In this document: one piece after another, positions 42,331 to 51,020 of the stretch
Numbering within the stretch: the stretch's first letter is position 1
Layout of the letters: the number at the start of each line of letters is the position of its first letter
Notes under the pieces: generated by a model
The model's database searches: none
What the model saw: the letters and a program-made list of their open reading frames with translations, nothing else
What the model was told of the DNA's origin: nothing
NCBI GenBank assembly: GCA_013178285.1
Contig: JABLXD010000003.1
Coordinates: forward strand, 1-64,000
Reading direction: 5' to 3'
DNA from: Methanofastidiosum sp.
GTDB taxonomy: Archaea; Methanobacteriota_B; Thermococci; Methanofastidiosales; Methanofastidiosaceae
DNA length: 64,000 bases
Translations under genes and position numbers: made by a program

Positions 42331-42678
42331 ATGTCCATTAAAACTCCAAAGACCCTCAGAGAAAAGACAAGGTATGTCAGTTTTAAAATTGAGGGGGGGA
42401 AAGACTTTAAAAGAGAGGACCTAGTTAAGGCTATCTGGAATACAGCCATTGATTTTTTAGGAGAGTTTGGCGCTTCTGAAATAGGTCTTTGGGTAAAGGA
42501 TTACGATGAAAGTAGAAGATATGGCATAATAGAAAGTAATATAAAATCATTGTACAAAGCTATATTTATACTATCACTTACTAAATCTGTAGGTAAAGAA
42601 AAAGTTAACATATTGCCTCTTTATGTATCAGGAACTATAAAGGGGTTAGAAAAAAATATTAAGTCTAATGTTAATTAG
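42331..42678 (+). CDS. rnp2: Ribonuclease P protein component 2 (Pop5)
   Basis: The 115-residue protein fits archaeal Pop5/Rnp2: 'TPKTLREKTRYVSFKIEGG', 'EDLVKAIWNTAIDFLGEFG', 'GLWVKDYDESRRYGIIESN'. It binds RNase P RNA for tRNA 5'-end maturation. It is the first gene of the superoperon; in other archaea Rpp30 and L15e often precede it, but here an ACT-domain gene lies upstream in the opposite direction. Confidence 0.92.
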   Translation: MSIKTPKTLREKTRYVSFKIEGGKDFKREDLVKAIWNTAIDFLGEFGASEIGLWVKDYDESRRYGIIESNIKSLYKAIFILSLTKSVGKEKVNILPLYVSGTIKGLEKNIKSNVN

Positions 42679-42695
42679 TTTATGGAGGTATATAA

Positions 42696-43445
42696 ATGGC
42701 ATTCGTTCCACCCGCATCTGGTTACGACCGGGCAATCACCGTTTTTAGTCCAGATGGAAGTTTGTATCAGGTTCAATATGCTGGCGAGGCAGTAAGAAGG
42801 GGAGCCACCGCTATAGGCATTAAATGCAACGAAGGAGTAGTCCTTTGTGTAGATAAGAGAATCCCTTCAAGGCTTGTTGAACCCGAATCGTTTGAGAAGA
42901 TATTTCAAATAGATGATCATCTTGCAGCAGCAACATCAGGAATCATAGCAGACGCAAGAATTCTTGTCGACAGAGCAAGAATAGAAGCACAGATTCACAC
43001 ATTGAGCTATGATGAAAAGATGTCTGTCATGATGCTCGCAAAGAAGATTGGAGACTTAAAGCAGATGCACACACAGTATGGCGGATTAAGGCCATTTGGT
43101 GCTTCTCTAATTCTTGCAGGTATCAACTCAGAAGGGCCTCAGATATTTGTAACTGAGCCTTCAGGAGCTTACCTTGAATGGAAAGCTACAGCCATAGGTG
43201 CAGGAAGATCAGTAGCAATGGAGATATTCGAAAAGGAATACTCCCCCGAAATTTCAATTGAAGATGCAATAATGCTTGCCTTGAGGGCACTTAAGAAATC
43301 AATAGAGGGTGACTTGAGCAAGAGCAATGTAGAAATGGCTGTAATTAGCATGGAAGATAAGAGGTTTAAGAAAATAAATGAAGAAAAATTAAACTTCTAT
43401 ATCGAGAAAGTTAAAGAGATTAAGGAAGAGGAGGATAAGGAGTAG
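42696..43445 (+). CDS. psmA: Proteasome subunit alpha
   Basis: The 249-residue protein has the alpha-subunit N-terminus '[20 protein letters not shown]' and '[20 protein letters not shown]', forming the outer rings of the 20S proteasome, plus a C-terminal acidic/lysine tail. It lacks a catalytic threonine, as expected. It is conserved next to rnp2 and SBDS. The beta subunit is not in this window. Confidence 0.97.
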   Translation: MAFVPPASGYDRAITVFSPDGSLYQVQYAGEAVRRGATAIGIKCNEGVVLCVDKRIPSRLVEPESFEKIFQIDDHLAAATSGIIADARILVDRARIEAQIHTLSYDEKMSVMMLAKKIGDLKQMHTQYGGLRPFGASLILAGINSEGPQIFVTEPSGAYLEWKATAIGAGRSVAMEIFEKEYSPEISIEDAIMLALRALKKSIEGDLSKSNVEMAVISMEDKRFKKINEEKLNFYIEKVKEIKEEEDKE

Positions 43446-43450
43446 ATTGT

Positions 43451-44143
43451 TTGATATCTCTAGATGATGCAGTTACTGCAAAACTCAAGTACCAAGGGGA
43501 ACATTTTGAGATCTTAGTTGATCCTCAAAAGGCCCAAGATTTTAAGGGAGGAAATGAAGCAGATGATTTCCTCGCTGCAAACTTTATTTTTAAAGACGCA
43601 AACAAGGGAGATAAAGCATCTCCAGAGTCTCTTAAAAAAGCATTTGGTACAGATAATGTTAGTGAGATTTCAAAAATTATTCTAAAGAAAGGAGAAATAC
43701 ACCTTACTACCGAGCAAAGAAGAGCAATGATGGAAAATAAGAGAGCGCAGATTGTCTCTTATATTTCAAGACACGCCATAAATCCTCAGACTGGTCACCC
43801 ACACCCACCACAAAGAATTGAAACAGCTTTAGAAGAGGCAAGAGTTTCAATAGATATGTACCGGAGAACTGAAGATCAGATTAAACAGATAATTCATGCA
43901 CTGGCCCCAATTCTACCTATTAAGATTGAAAATAGAAGAATAGGAGTCAAAGTACCCGCAGAATATGCACCTAAAGCAATGGGATTTGTAAAAACTCTTG
44001 GTACTATTATTAAAGAAGAATGGGGAAGAGATGGCTCTTGGATGTTTGTAATTGAAATACCGGCCGGATTACAAGACGACCTTTTCAGCAAGTTAAATGG
44101 CGCCACAAAGGGAAACGTTGAGACAAAAATAATGGATAAATAA
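43451..44143 (+). CDS. sdo1: Ribosome maturation protein SBDS (Sdo1)
   Basis: The 230-residue protein has the FYSH N-terminal domain ('YQGEHFEILVDPQKAQDFKG', 'EISKIILKKGEIHLTTEQRR'), a central helical domain ('MENKRAQIVSYISRHAINPQ', 'TGHPHPPQRIETALEEARV') and a C-terminal ferredoxin-like domain. It promotes release of aIF6 from the large subunit in eukaryotes and is thought to do so in archaea. It starts at TTG 43451, five bases after psmA. Confidence 0.96.
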   Translation: MISLDDAVTAKLKYQGEHFEILVDPQKAQDFKGGNEADDFLAANFIFKDANKGDKASPESLKKAFGTDNVSEISKIILKKGEIHLTTEQRRAMMENKRAQIVSYISRHAINPQTGHPHPPQRIETALEEARVSIDMYRRTEDQIKQIIHALAPILPIKIENRRIGVKVPAEYAPKAMGFVKTLGTIIKEEWGRDGSWMFVIEIPAGLQDDLFSKLNGATKGNVETKIMDK

Positions 44144-44158
44144 TACGGAGAGATAGCA

Positions 44159-44839
44159 TTGGAATTTTTAGTTAAAGACAGATCAATCGTTACGCCAGGA
44201 ATGGCAATCGCAAAAGGGCCTTTTAGATACGAATATGGCGTTGATAAATTTGGGGATACAATAATATCCTCTGTTTTAGGCATAGTCTATATAGAAAATG
44301 ATGGTGTCAAGGTAGTACCGCTTGAAGGAAAGTATATACCAAAAAGGGGCGACGACGTAATTGGAACAGTTGTAAGTATTAATCCTCTAAGTTGGGATTT
44401 AGAAGTAAATGCCCCCTACCTAGCTAACCTTCATGTCCAAGACGCTTTAAGGTATGTTAAGGACACTTCAAACCTTGAAAGGATATTCAAAGTTGGCGAT
44501 GTAATTTATGCAAATATTAAAGATGTCGGGGAATCCTCAGACATAGTTCTACAGTCTAAGGAAAGACCTTATGGCAAATTGAAATGGGGAAGGGTTGTTA
44601 AAATCCATGCCACAAGAGTTCCCCGAGTAATCGGTAAAAAAGGATCTATGATTAAGTTATTGAAACAAATGACCAAATGCGAAATAATGGTTGGTCAGAA
44701 TGGCAATATATGGATTAAAGGCGAGAGACAAATGGAAGACATAGTTGAGAACGCCATTCTTAAAATTGATAGAGAAGCCCACATACCAGGGCTAACTGAC
44801 AGGATAAAAAAAATACTAGAAACGGAATTATCAAGATAA
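44159..44839 (+). CDS. rrp4: Exosome RNA-binding subunit Rrp4
   Basis: The 226-residue protein has an N-terminal domain, an S1 domain ('YIPKRGDDVIGTVVSINPLS', 'FKVGDVIYANIKDV') and a KH domain with 'VPRVIGKKGSMIKLLKQMTK'. It forms the cap of the archaeal exosome and feeds RNA to the Rrp41-Rrp42 ring. It starts at TTG 44159 after a GGAGAG ribosome-binding site. Confidence 0.96.
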   Translation: MEFLVKDRSIVTPGMAIAKGPFRYEYGVDKFGDTIISSVLGIVYIENDGVKVVPLEGKYIPKRGDDVIGTVVSINPLSWDLEVNAPYLANLHVQDALRYVKDTSNLERIFKVGDVIYANIKDVGESSDIVLQSKERPYGKLKWGRVVKIHATRVPRVIGKKGSMIKLLKQMTKCEIMVGQNGNIWIKGERQMEDIVENAILKIDREAHIPGLTDRIKKILETELSR

Positions 44840-44854
44840 TACTAGGTGTTATAC

Positions 44855-45583
44855 ATGGAGAAAGACATAAAGTTCTTTACTAATGGCAAGAGAATTGATG
44901 GAAGGGCCATTGATGAATTAAGGAACATAAAGATAGAAGTTGGAGTTTTTAAAAGAGCAGATGGCTCATCTTACATTGAATGGGGCGGAAACAAGATTTA
45001 TTGTGCAGTTTATGGCCCAAGGGAAGCATACCCAAGATTTCTTCAAAAATCAGATAGGGCTATATTAAAGTGCAGATACAATATGGCATCATTCGCAGTT
45101 GAAGAGAGAAAAAGACCTGGCCCAAGCAGAAGGGTGGTAGAAATTGGTAAAGTAACACAAGGCGCATTAGAGCCTGCATTACTATTAGAAAATTTCCCAA
45201 AATGCATGGTCGAGGTAAACATTGAAGTTATCCAAGCAGATGCTGGAACAAGATGTGCAGGAATAACTGCCGCATCTGTAGCACTTGCTAACGCAGGAAT
45301 ACCCATGAAAGAATTAGTTCCTGCATGCGCCGCTGGAAAAGTTGATGATAAGATTGTATTGGACCTCTGTAAGGAAGAGGATAACTACGGTCAAGCAGAT
45401 TTACCATTAGCACTTCTTCCAAGAAGAGATGAGTTTAGTTTATTGCAGATGGATGGAGACTTAACAGAAGAACAGCTTGAGGAAGCATTGGACCTCGGTA
45501 GAAAAGGATGCCTTCAAGTATATGAGATCCAAAAGGAAGCGCTAAAGAAAAAGTACATCACGGAGGATGTGCCAAATGAGTAG
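44855..45583 (+). CDS. rrp41: Exosome catalytic subunit Rrp41
   Basis: The 242-residue RNase PH-fold protein has '[20 protein letters not shown]', the RNA-binding arginine block '[17 protein letters not shown]', the phosphate-binding '[20 protein letters not shown]' and the catalytic acid region '[17 protein letters not shown]'. It performs phosphorolytic 3'-5' RNA degradation and tailing. ATG 44855 follows AGGTG; GTG 44846 upstream is part of that element. Its end overlaps rrp42 by eight bases. Confidence 0.97.
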   Translation: MEKDIKFFTNGKRIDGRAIDELRNIKIEVGVFKRADGSSYIEWGGNKIYCAVYGPREAYPRFLQKSDRAILKCRYNMASFAVEERKRPGPSRRVVEIGKVTQGALEPALLLENFPKCMVEVNIEVIQADAGTRCAGITAASVALANAGIPMKELVPACAAGKVDDKIVLDLCKEEDNYGQADLPLALLPRRDEFSLLQMDGDLTEEQLEEALDLGRKGCLQVYEIQKEALKKKYITEDVPNE

Positions 45584-46376
45584 TGTTCTTTCAGATATTA
45601 AGAAAGATTATATGATTAGCCTCTTAAAGAACGGTAAACGTGACGATGGCAGAGGCCTTAATGACATGAGAGATCTTAAGATCGAACTTGGAATTGCAAA
45701 CAAAGCCGAAGGGTCATGTTTTGTTCAAATTGGGAACACAAAGGTAATCGCTGGCGTTAAATGTGAAACCGGTGCACCATTCCCTGACACACCCAACCAA
45801 GGAGTATTTACAACTAATGCAGAATTAATTCCAATGGCTTCACCTGACTTTGAAGCAGGGCCACCAAGGGAAGACTCAATAGAACTTGCAAGAATTGTCG
45901 ACAGAGGAATTAGAGAATCAGGTGCTATTGATTTTGAAAAATTAGTTATTAAGGAAGGGGAACTTGTTAGGGTTTTGTTTGTGGATATACACATAATGGA
46001 TTACAATGGAAATCTATTCGATGCATCTGGAATTGCTGCAATAGGTGCTCTTTACAACACCAAAATGCCAGTTTTAGATGAAGAAGGTAAGAAAACAGAG
46101 GAGTTAATGCCTCTACCTATGAGAAAAATACCTATACCCTGTACTTATGCAAAAATAGCAGATTCAATCTTATACGACCCTTCAATGGAAGAAGAAAGTG
46201 TAATGGATTCAAGAATAACCGCTACAACTGAAGACAATGGAAGGATCTCAGCTATGCAGAAAGGAGATGTAGGAAGCTTTAAAAAAGAGGAGATTTTAGA
46301 CATCGTCAGACGTTCAAAGGTCAGGGGCGACGAAGTAAGGTCCCTTTTAAAAGAAAAATTCTCTGAAATGAGGTGA
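45576..46376 (+). CDS. rrp42: Exosome subunit Rrp42
   Basis: The 266-residue RNase PH-fold protein is the non-catalytic partner of Rrp41 in the hexameric ring: '[20 protein letters not shown]', '[20 protein letters not shown]', '[20 protein letters not shown]'. ATG 45576 is preceded by GGAGGATG. The four genes sdo1-rrp4-rrp41-rrp42 are contiguous, so the RNA-degradation core is made as a unit. Confidence 0.97.
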   Translation: MSSVLSDIKKDYMISLLKNGKRDDGRGLNDMRDLKIELGIANKAEGSCFVQIGNTKVIAGVKCETGAPFPDTPNQGVFTTNAELIPMASPDFEAGPPREDSIELARIVDRGIRESGAIDFEKLVIKEGELVRVLFVDIHIMDYNGNLFDASGIAAIGALYNTKMPVLDEEGKKTEELMPLPMRKIPIPCTYAKIADSILYDPSMEEESVMDSRITATTEDNGRISAMQKGDVGSFKKEEILDIVRRSKVRGDEVRSLLKEKFSEMR

Positions 46377-46381
46377 TGTTC

Positions 46382-46648
46382 ATGGCAGTTTCAAATAAAT
46401 CAACAAGTGCAGGAAGATTCGGGCCAAGATACGGTAGAAGGATTAGAGTCAAGATCTCTAACATTGAAGCACAGATGAGACAAAAACATAAGTGCCCACA
46501 GTGTGGAAGAAAATCTGTAAAAAGGATTAACACTGCAATCTGGCAATGCACTAAGTGTGAGACCACATTTGCAGGAGGCACATATCTTCCAGATACTCCA
46601 ATGGGAAGAGTTTCACAGAAAGTGTCCGGTAAAGTAGGAAGTGAATAG
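46382..46648 (+). CDS. rpl37ae: 50S ribosomal protein L37Ae
   Basis: The 88-residue basic protein has a zinc ribbon ('[12 protein letters not shown]', '[13 protein letters not shown]') and the L37Ae start '[18 protein letters not shown]'. ATG 46382 is five bases after AGGTGA. It follows rrp42 in the conserved superoperon and precedes rpo12. Confidence 0.96.
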   Translation: MAVSNKSTSAGRFGPRYGRRIRVKISNIEAQMRQKHKCPQCGRKSVKRINTAIWQCTKCETTFAGGTYLPDTPMGRVSQKVSGKVGSE

Positions 46649-46789
46649 TTGTATAAATGCATTGAATGTAAAAGAATACTCACCCCTACAGAACTTGATG
46701 ATATAAGGGGAATTAAATGTCCCTACTGTGGTAACAGAATATTCATCAAGATGAGGCCAGAAATGGCAAAGACAGTGCAAGCACGTTAA
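46649..46789 (+). CDS. rpoP: DNA-directed RNA polymerase subunit P (Rpo12)
   Basis: A 46-residue protein begins at TTG immediately after the L37Ae stop: '[20 protein letters not shown]' followed by '[20 protein letters not shown]'. The two CxxC pairs form the zinc ribbon of Rpo12/RpoP, a small core subunit of archaeal RNA polymerase. It is below usual length cut-offs and easy to miss. The position between L37Ae and a Brix gene is the standard archaeal order. Confidence 0.96.
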   Translation: MYKCIECKRILTPTELDDIRGIKCPYCGNRIFIKMRPEMAKTVQAR

Positions 46790-46790
46790 T

Positions 46791-47303
46791 ATGATGCTTA
46801 TCTCAACTTCTAGAAGGCCATCAACAAGGACTAGGTCCTTTGTTAAAGAGCTACTAGGAGTTATACCTCTTTCTTTTCAAGTCACAAGGGGTAAAAAATC
46901 TGTTGAAGAGCTAAAAGATATTGCTGTTCTCAAAGGCTGCAGAAGATTAATGATAGTTGAATCAAAGGATGGAAATCCTTCTGCCCTTTCTTTTATGTAT
47001 ATAGACAAAAAAGATTGGAAATGGCTAGGCGTCATAGATATTTCAGTTTCTCTTAGAAGAGAAATGAACATAAATAATAAATTAGACTTCTTTGATGATG
47101 ATCTGCCTTTACTTATCCAAGGCGATAAAAGCGAATCCTTCGACTTCATAAAGGAGATGTTTTTCTGTCAAGATTATGAAGGTGACCAAGAAGGCCCCGT
47201 TCTATTGTGGAATGGAGATTATATCAATTTCTTAAGGGACGATATTTCAAGTTCCCCAATTGGCCCTAAAATTAAAGTATCAAAATGGAAGCGTTCAACC
47301 TGA
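46791..47303 (+). CDS. Brix-domain rRNA-processing protein
   Basis: The 170-residue protein has the Brix/Imp4 fold core: 'MLISTSRRPSTRTRSFVKEL', then 'ELKDIAVLKGCRRLMIVESK'. Eukaryotic relatives (Imp4, Brx1, Rpf1/2) assist ribosome assembly; archaeal members are predicted to bind rRNA. Start ATG 46791 or the adjacent 46794, right after rpo12. Its last 19 bases overlap the start of the Hjc gene in another frame. Confidence 0.9.
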   Translation: MMLISTSRRPSTRTRSFVKELLGVIPLSFQVTRGKKSVEELKDIAVLKGCRRLMIVESKDGNPSALSFMYIDKKDWKWLGVIDISVSLRREMNINNKLDFFDDDLPLLIQGDKSESFDFIKEMFFCQDYEGDQEGPVLLWNGDYINFLRDDISSSPIGPKIKVSKWKRST

Positions 47304-47707
47304 CGGCAGTAACAAGAAATAAATCCAGAGGAGTTCGTGCAGAATACGAAGTCAAGAAGTTTCTGCTTGAAAACGGCTATTTTGTCTTTAGCAAAAGAGT
47401 TAGCCAGAGTGGGCCTGACATCATCGCAATTAAGGACAAAATTACTATAATAATGGAAGTGAAGAGCACCAAACTTTCAAGTATCAAGATTAAAAAATCA
47501 CAGATCAATTCACTTTTAAACGTGGCATCTGAAATATCAAAGAAGACGGTTCTTTCTCCTAAAGCAATTCTTGCAGTTAAATTTTCTTCAAAGGAGGGCG
47601 GTTGGACCTTTATTTCAATTGAAAATCAAATTTATGAGGATAAAATTATAAGAAAGCAACAGGAAAATCTATTAGAATTAAGCAAAGACTTAAAAAGTTT
47701 TATTTAA
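47285..47707 (+). CDS. hjc: Holliday junction resolvase Hjc
   Basis: The 140-residue nuclease-fold protein has Hjc active-site positions: Glu in 'KSRGVRAEYEVKKFLLENGY', Asp in 'SQSGPDIIAIKDK' and E-x-K in 'IIMEVKSTKLSS'. Hjc cleaves four-way DNA junctions during recombination. It is slightly longer than usual at the C-terminus. ATG 47285 overlaps the Brix gene by 19 bases; a later start would shorten the protein only before the RAEYE block. Confidence 0.88.
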   Translation: MEAFNLTAVTRNKSRGVRAEYEVKKFLLENGYFVFSKRVSQSGPDIIAIKDKITIIMEVKSTKLSSIKIKKSQINSLLNVASEISKKTVLSPKAILAVKFSSKEGGWTFISIENQIYEDKIIRKQQENLLELSKDLKSFI

Positions 47708-47731
47708 CAATTAGAGAAAAGAGAGGGTCAG

Positions 47732-48046
47732 ATGGCAGAAGGACAATCTAACACATTTTATTCAAAAGGATCTAGAAAATTCAAACAAAAAATATATTCT
47801 AAAAAAACTAAAAAATTGAACATGGGAAGGGTATCAGATTTCAAGTGGGATTTAAACCAAGTATTAAATAAACTTCCTGAAGAAAAAGCAGGTCTGATCC
47901 GTGGGCCACTTTATGCCAAAGCTTCAAAAATTGGTGTAGAAGAGGCCAAAAAATTCCTTAAAGATAAGGAAGACGAAGGGGTAATAGACAAGGATATTGC
48001 AATGGAGATATTAAGAGTCCTAACAAAATACTCCAAGTTCAGATAA
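47732..48046 (+). CDS. Basic protein of unknown function after Hjc
   Basis: The 104-residue protein has a lysine-rich, probably disordered N-terminus ('SKGSRKFKQKIYSKKTKK') and a helical second half ('MEILRVLTKYSKFR' at the end). I do not recognise the family. It follows hjc by 24 bases with GAGAGGG upstream, so it likely belongs to the superoperon. The basic character suggests binding to nucleic acid or the ribosome. It is not Pcc1 or prefoldin beta, which often occupy this place. Confidence 0.75.
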   Translation: MAEGQSNTFYSKGSRKFKQKIYSKKTKKLNMGRVSDFKWDLNQVLNKLPEEKAGLIRGPLYAKASKIGVEEAKKFLKDKEDEGVIDKDIAMEILRVLTKYSKFR

Positions 48047-48138
48047 ATCTCTTATACTAAAATATTTTTTAAGTAATAAATTTATATATTGTATTCCAAT
48101 TTTAGAATAGATAATATAGATTTGATTTTACTGATAAG

Positions 48139-48612
48139 ATGTCGTACAATCCAAAAATAGACTATTATGAAACGATTGGAGGCATAACACCTTCTTCCAA
48201 TATTAAGGAGATTAAGAAGGCCTATAGAAAAAAAGCCCTAGAGTACCATCCGGATAAAAATCCAGGAAAAGAGGATTGGGCAAAAAGTAAATTTTTAGAG
48301 CTGAAAGAGATTTATGAAACCTTAATCGATAAAGATAAAAAAACAAAATACGATAAAGAAAGAGATAAATATCTCTCTACCAAAAAGACAGTCAACTATG
48401 AAGGCAGACCTGGGTGGACATATACAACAGACCAAAATAGTAATTCTGTAAACTTTGATTCAATCCCAAGAACTTTTGTTAAGAGTAGACCTTACGTTGC
48501 CTATGATTATGCAAAAAACTCAAAACAGACACTTATCAGGATAATAGTCTATTCTTCAATGTTTATTATGGTTTTAGTCACGATATATATGCTTAGCATC
48601 CTCAGGCAATAA
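48139..48612 (+). CDS. J-domain protein with C-terminal membrane anchor
   Basis: The 157-residue protein has a J domain (residues ~8-78: 'DYYETIGGITPSSNIKEIKK', 'ALEYHPDKNPGKEDWAKSKF' with the HPD motif), a linker, and one C-terminal membrane helix near 137-155. It lacks the Gly/Phe and zinc regions of DnaJ. It should recruit an Hsp70 to the cytoplasmic face of the membrane. No dnaK is nearby. The last 11 bases overlap the convergent duplicated-domain gene. Confidence 0.88.
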   Translation: MSYNPKIDYYETIGGITPSSNIKEIKKAYRKKALEYHPDKNPGKEDWAKSKFLELKEIYETLIDKDKKTKYDKERDKYLSTKKTVNYEGRPGWTYTTDQNSNSVNFDSIPRTFVKSRPYVAYDYAKNSKQTLIRIIVYSSMFIMVLVTIYMLSILRQ

Positions 48613-49456
48613 GTGCCTTCTTCTCAATATATTTTTCAACCATCTTAGCGTTTAATAAAGAAAGTTTTAATCCTGCAAGTGTCTTTTCAGTAGCTATCCT
48701 CTTTAGGATATCAATAGCTTTCTTATCCTGGGATATTCTTTCAAGTCCTGAAATAAACTCAGACTCATTTAGTTTTGAAAGGGCCGAAGCAATATCTTCT
48801 TCTTTAAATCTGCCTTTCTTTGGTATGATGTCTTCAACTAGCTCATCAAGAGAGTCCATATCAAACTTATCAGACATGTAATCATAGATTTTGTTATTGA
48901 AAGATTCCCTAATCGATAGGAGAATCATAGCAATATCTAGATCTTCAGTTAGATCTTCAACTTCCATTCTTTTAACACACTTCCACCCGGCATAGTTTCC
49001 GAGGAAATGGACCATATTTTTATTAATAACAGTTTCACTGCCCTTATCTTCAATAGGTTTCTGTCCGAGATAATTGTCAAGTACTTCTGGGGTTAGTCTT
49101 TCAATTCCAAGTTTTTCTAGTATCATCTCTGTGAGTAGTCCCTTTGCAATATCCTTTGCTTCTTTTATTTCTGCTATCTCTGATAATTTTTTAGTGGTCG
49201 TTGGAGATTTTGCTTTGTAAAGTGCACCCGAAATTTTTTTTTCATCCTTTATAATTGAGTCAACTATGGCCTGAATAAAATTTAGATCAAATCCCTGGCC
49301 TAAGTATTCATATATCTTTTCATTAAATGATTCTCGTATAGAGAGTAATAATCGTGCAATATCAAGCTTGTCTTTTCCCTCAAGGGTGTCAAAACCTTTG
49401 TAGCATTTCCACCCCTTGTAGTTACCGATAAACTCAACCTTTTCAGGCAATGCCAT
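48602..49456 (-). CDS. Unknown protein with tandem internal duplication
   Basis: The protein of about 284 residues consists of two related halves. Matching blocks are 'VEFIGNYKGWKCYKGFDTLE' and 'VHFLGNYAGWKCVKRMEVED', then 'DIARLLLSIRESFNEKIYEY' and 'DIAMILLSIRESFNNKIYDY'. Each half is mostly helical with a conserved W-K-C; there is no membrane segment. I recognise no family. ATG 49456 is four bases after AGGTGA, preferred over the start at 49474. Single-gene unit, convergent with the J-protein gene. Confidence 0.78.
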   Translation of the reverse strand: MALPEKVEFIGNYKGWKCYKGFDTLEGKDKLDIARLLLSIRESFNEKIYEYLGQGFDLNFIQAIVDSIIKDEKKISGALYKAKSPTTTKKLSEIAEIKEAKDIAKGLLTEMILEKLGIERLTPEVLDNYLGQKPIEDKGSETVINKNMVHFLGNYAGWKCVKRMEVEDLTEDLDIAMILLSIRESFNNKIYDYMSDKFDMDSLDELVEDIIPKKGRFKEEDIASALSKLNESEFISGLERISQDKKAIDILKRIATEKTLAGLKLSLLNAKMVEKYIEKKALIA

Positions 49457-49610
49457 CAAATCACCTAATCTCATTCTGTGCTGATACTTTAAAGCCTTAA
49501 CTGAATATATTATTATTTAGAGATTTAGGTTAGATTTTTCATAATATCTCCTGTAAATTTTTACCGATAAGAGATATAAAAAGTAATTCATTATTATTAC
49601 TAGTGATAAA

Positions 49611-50525
49611 GTGAGAGTAGCTTTTATCGGAGCAGGTGCTATTGGTAGCCTATTTGGAGGACTTCTAAAAAGAGGAGATGTAGATATATTGCTCATTGGG
49701 AGGCAGGCCCATATGGACGCCATAAAGAAAAATGGCCTTTCTATTCTTGGAGTTGAAGAATTCAATGTTAGAATCGAAGCATCTTCAAATCCTCTTGATG
49801 CAAAGGATTCAGATCTGATTATTATCACAACTAAGGCATACGACACAAAAACAGCCTTGAAAGATATACTCCCAATTCTAAATGAAGATGTAAAGGTCAT
49901 GTCACTTCAAAATGGCGCAGGAAATATTGAAGAGATTTCAAATTATGTTGAGAGTAAAAATATCCTGGGTGCCGTTACAAGCATGGGTGCTTTTCTTGAG
50001 GCACCTGCTAGACTTCAGTTTAGGGGAAAAGGAACCACCTTCATTGGATCACTTTCAGACGAAAACAAAAATGCAATGGGCGTTGTAAATCTATTCAATA
50101 AAGCTGGGATTAAAACAGAATATACAAAAAACATAAAGAGTGAGATATGGTCAAAAGTGATTATTAATTCGGCTATAAATCCATTAGCCTCAATACTTGA
50201 TGGTGAGAATGGAATTCTACTTGACCAGAACCTAGTAGAGATAGTTAAAGAAATCACAAGAGAAGGAAAGACTATTTTAGAAAAGGATGGGATTAAAATA
50301 CCTGATGATATTTTTGAAAAGACCATTGACGTAATCAAAAACACGTCTAAGAACATAAATTCTACTTTATCTGATTTAAGAAAGGGCAACAGAACTGAGA
50401 TTGATTATATATCCGGTAAGATTATTGAAACTGGAGAAAGAGTCAACATACCTTCACCGTACAATAAAGCACTTCTAAACATGGTAAAATTTAAAGAAAA
50501 CAAATTAATACAAAAATCCTCATAA
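49611..50525 (+). CDS. panE: 2-dehydropantoate 2-reductase (ketopantoate reductase)
   Basis: The 304-residue enzyme has the Rossmann motif 'VAFIGAGAIGSLFGGLL', 'DSDLIIITTKAYDTKTALKD', 'VMSLQNGAGNIEEIS' and the C-terminal 'EIWSKVIINSAINPLASILD'. It reduces 2-dehydropantoate to pantoate for CoA synthesis, normally with NADPH; some archaeal members prefer NADH. It starts at GTG 49611. It is not grouped with other CoA genes. Confidence 0.93.
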   Translation: MRVAFIGAGAIGSLFGGLLKRGDVDILLIGRQAHMDAIKKNGLSILGVEEFNVRIEASSNPLDAKDSDLIIITTKAYDTKTALKDILPILNEDVKVMSLQNGAGNIEEISNYVESKNILGAVTSMGAFLEAPARLQFRGKGTTFIGSLSDENKNAMGVVNLFNKAGIKTEYTKNIKSEIWSKVIINSAINPLASILDGENGILLDQNLVEIVKEITREGKTILEKDGIKIPDDIFEKTIDVIKNTSKNINSTLSDLRKGNRTEIDYISGKIIETGERVNIPSPYNKALLNMVKFKENKLIQKSS

Positions 50526-50556
50526 CTTATATAAATGATGGATTTTTATTATCATT

Positions 50557-50961
50557 ATGAATAATTTATCCAAAGTTTTTGGAATAATTATCTTAGTCCT
50601 TGTTATCTCAGGAGCTTATCTATTTCTTACAGATTACTTCTCTCCTAAATGGTCTGTTAAGGAAGAGACATTTGTTGCGGCAGGGGACACGAAGATTTTC
50701 ATTTTTGATCTAAAACCAGGAGAAGACCTTGAGATTGAATATAAGGCAAATTCCTTACTTGAAATAAGATTGGTCGACCAGCCAAACTATGAGCTAAGGC
50801 AGAACGATGGATTCTATAAGTATGAAGAGCTGCCAAGTCTTTCGACAGATGGAAAAATTTTTTGGGAAGCCCCCCACGGAGGGAAGTGGTACCTCATACT
50901 TTACAATAGGACTGACAGATATGCAGATATCAATCTTAATATAAGGATAGTTTCAAATTGA
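50557..50961 (+). CDS. Membrane-anchored beta-domain protein, unknown
   Basis: The 134-residue protein has an N-terminal membrane anchor ('VFGIIILVLVISGAYLF') and an extracytoplasmic beta-sandwich resembling GOLD/emp24-type or pre-peptidase domains ('FVAAGDTKIFIFDLKPGEDL', 'PHGGKWYLILYNRTDRYADI'). Function unknown. It lies between panE and the RPA operon on the same strand with separate spacing. Confidence 0.72.
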   Translation: MNNLSKVFGIIILVLVISGAYLFLTDYFSPKWSVKEETFVAAGDTKIFIFDLKPGEDLEIEYKANSLLEIRLVDQPNYELRQNDGFYKYEELPSLSTDGKIFWEAPHGGKWYLILYNRTDRYADINLNIRIVSN

Positions 50962-51020
50962 TAAAGTCTAATCGAAAAGTATTTTAATATTCATTAAATA
51001 AAAAGTTAATAGGTGCTTTG

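Noticed and set aside
47732-48046. Pcc1 or prefoldin beta at the end of the superoperon
   Set aside because: Neither the KEOPS Pcc1 pattern nor prefoldin coiled-coil architecture is present in the 104 residues.
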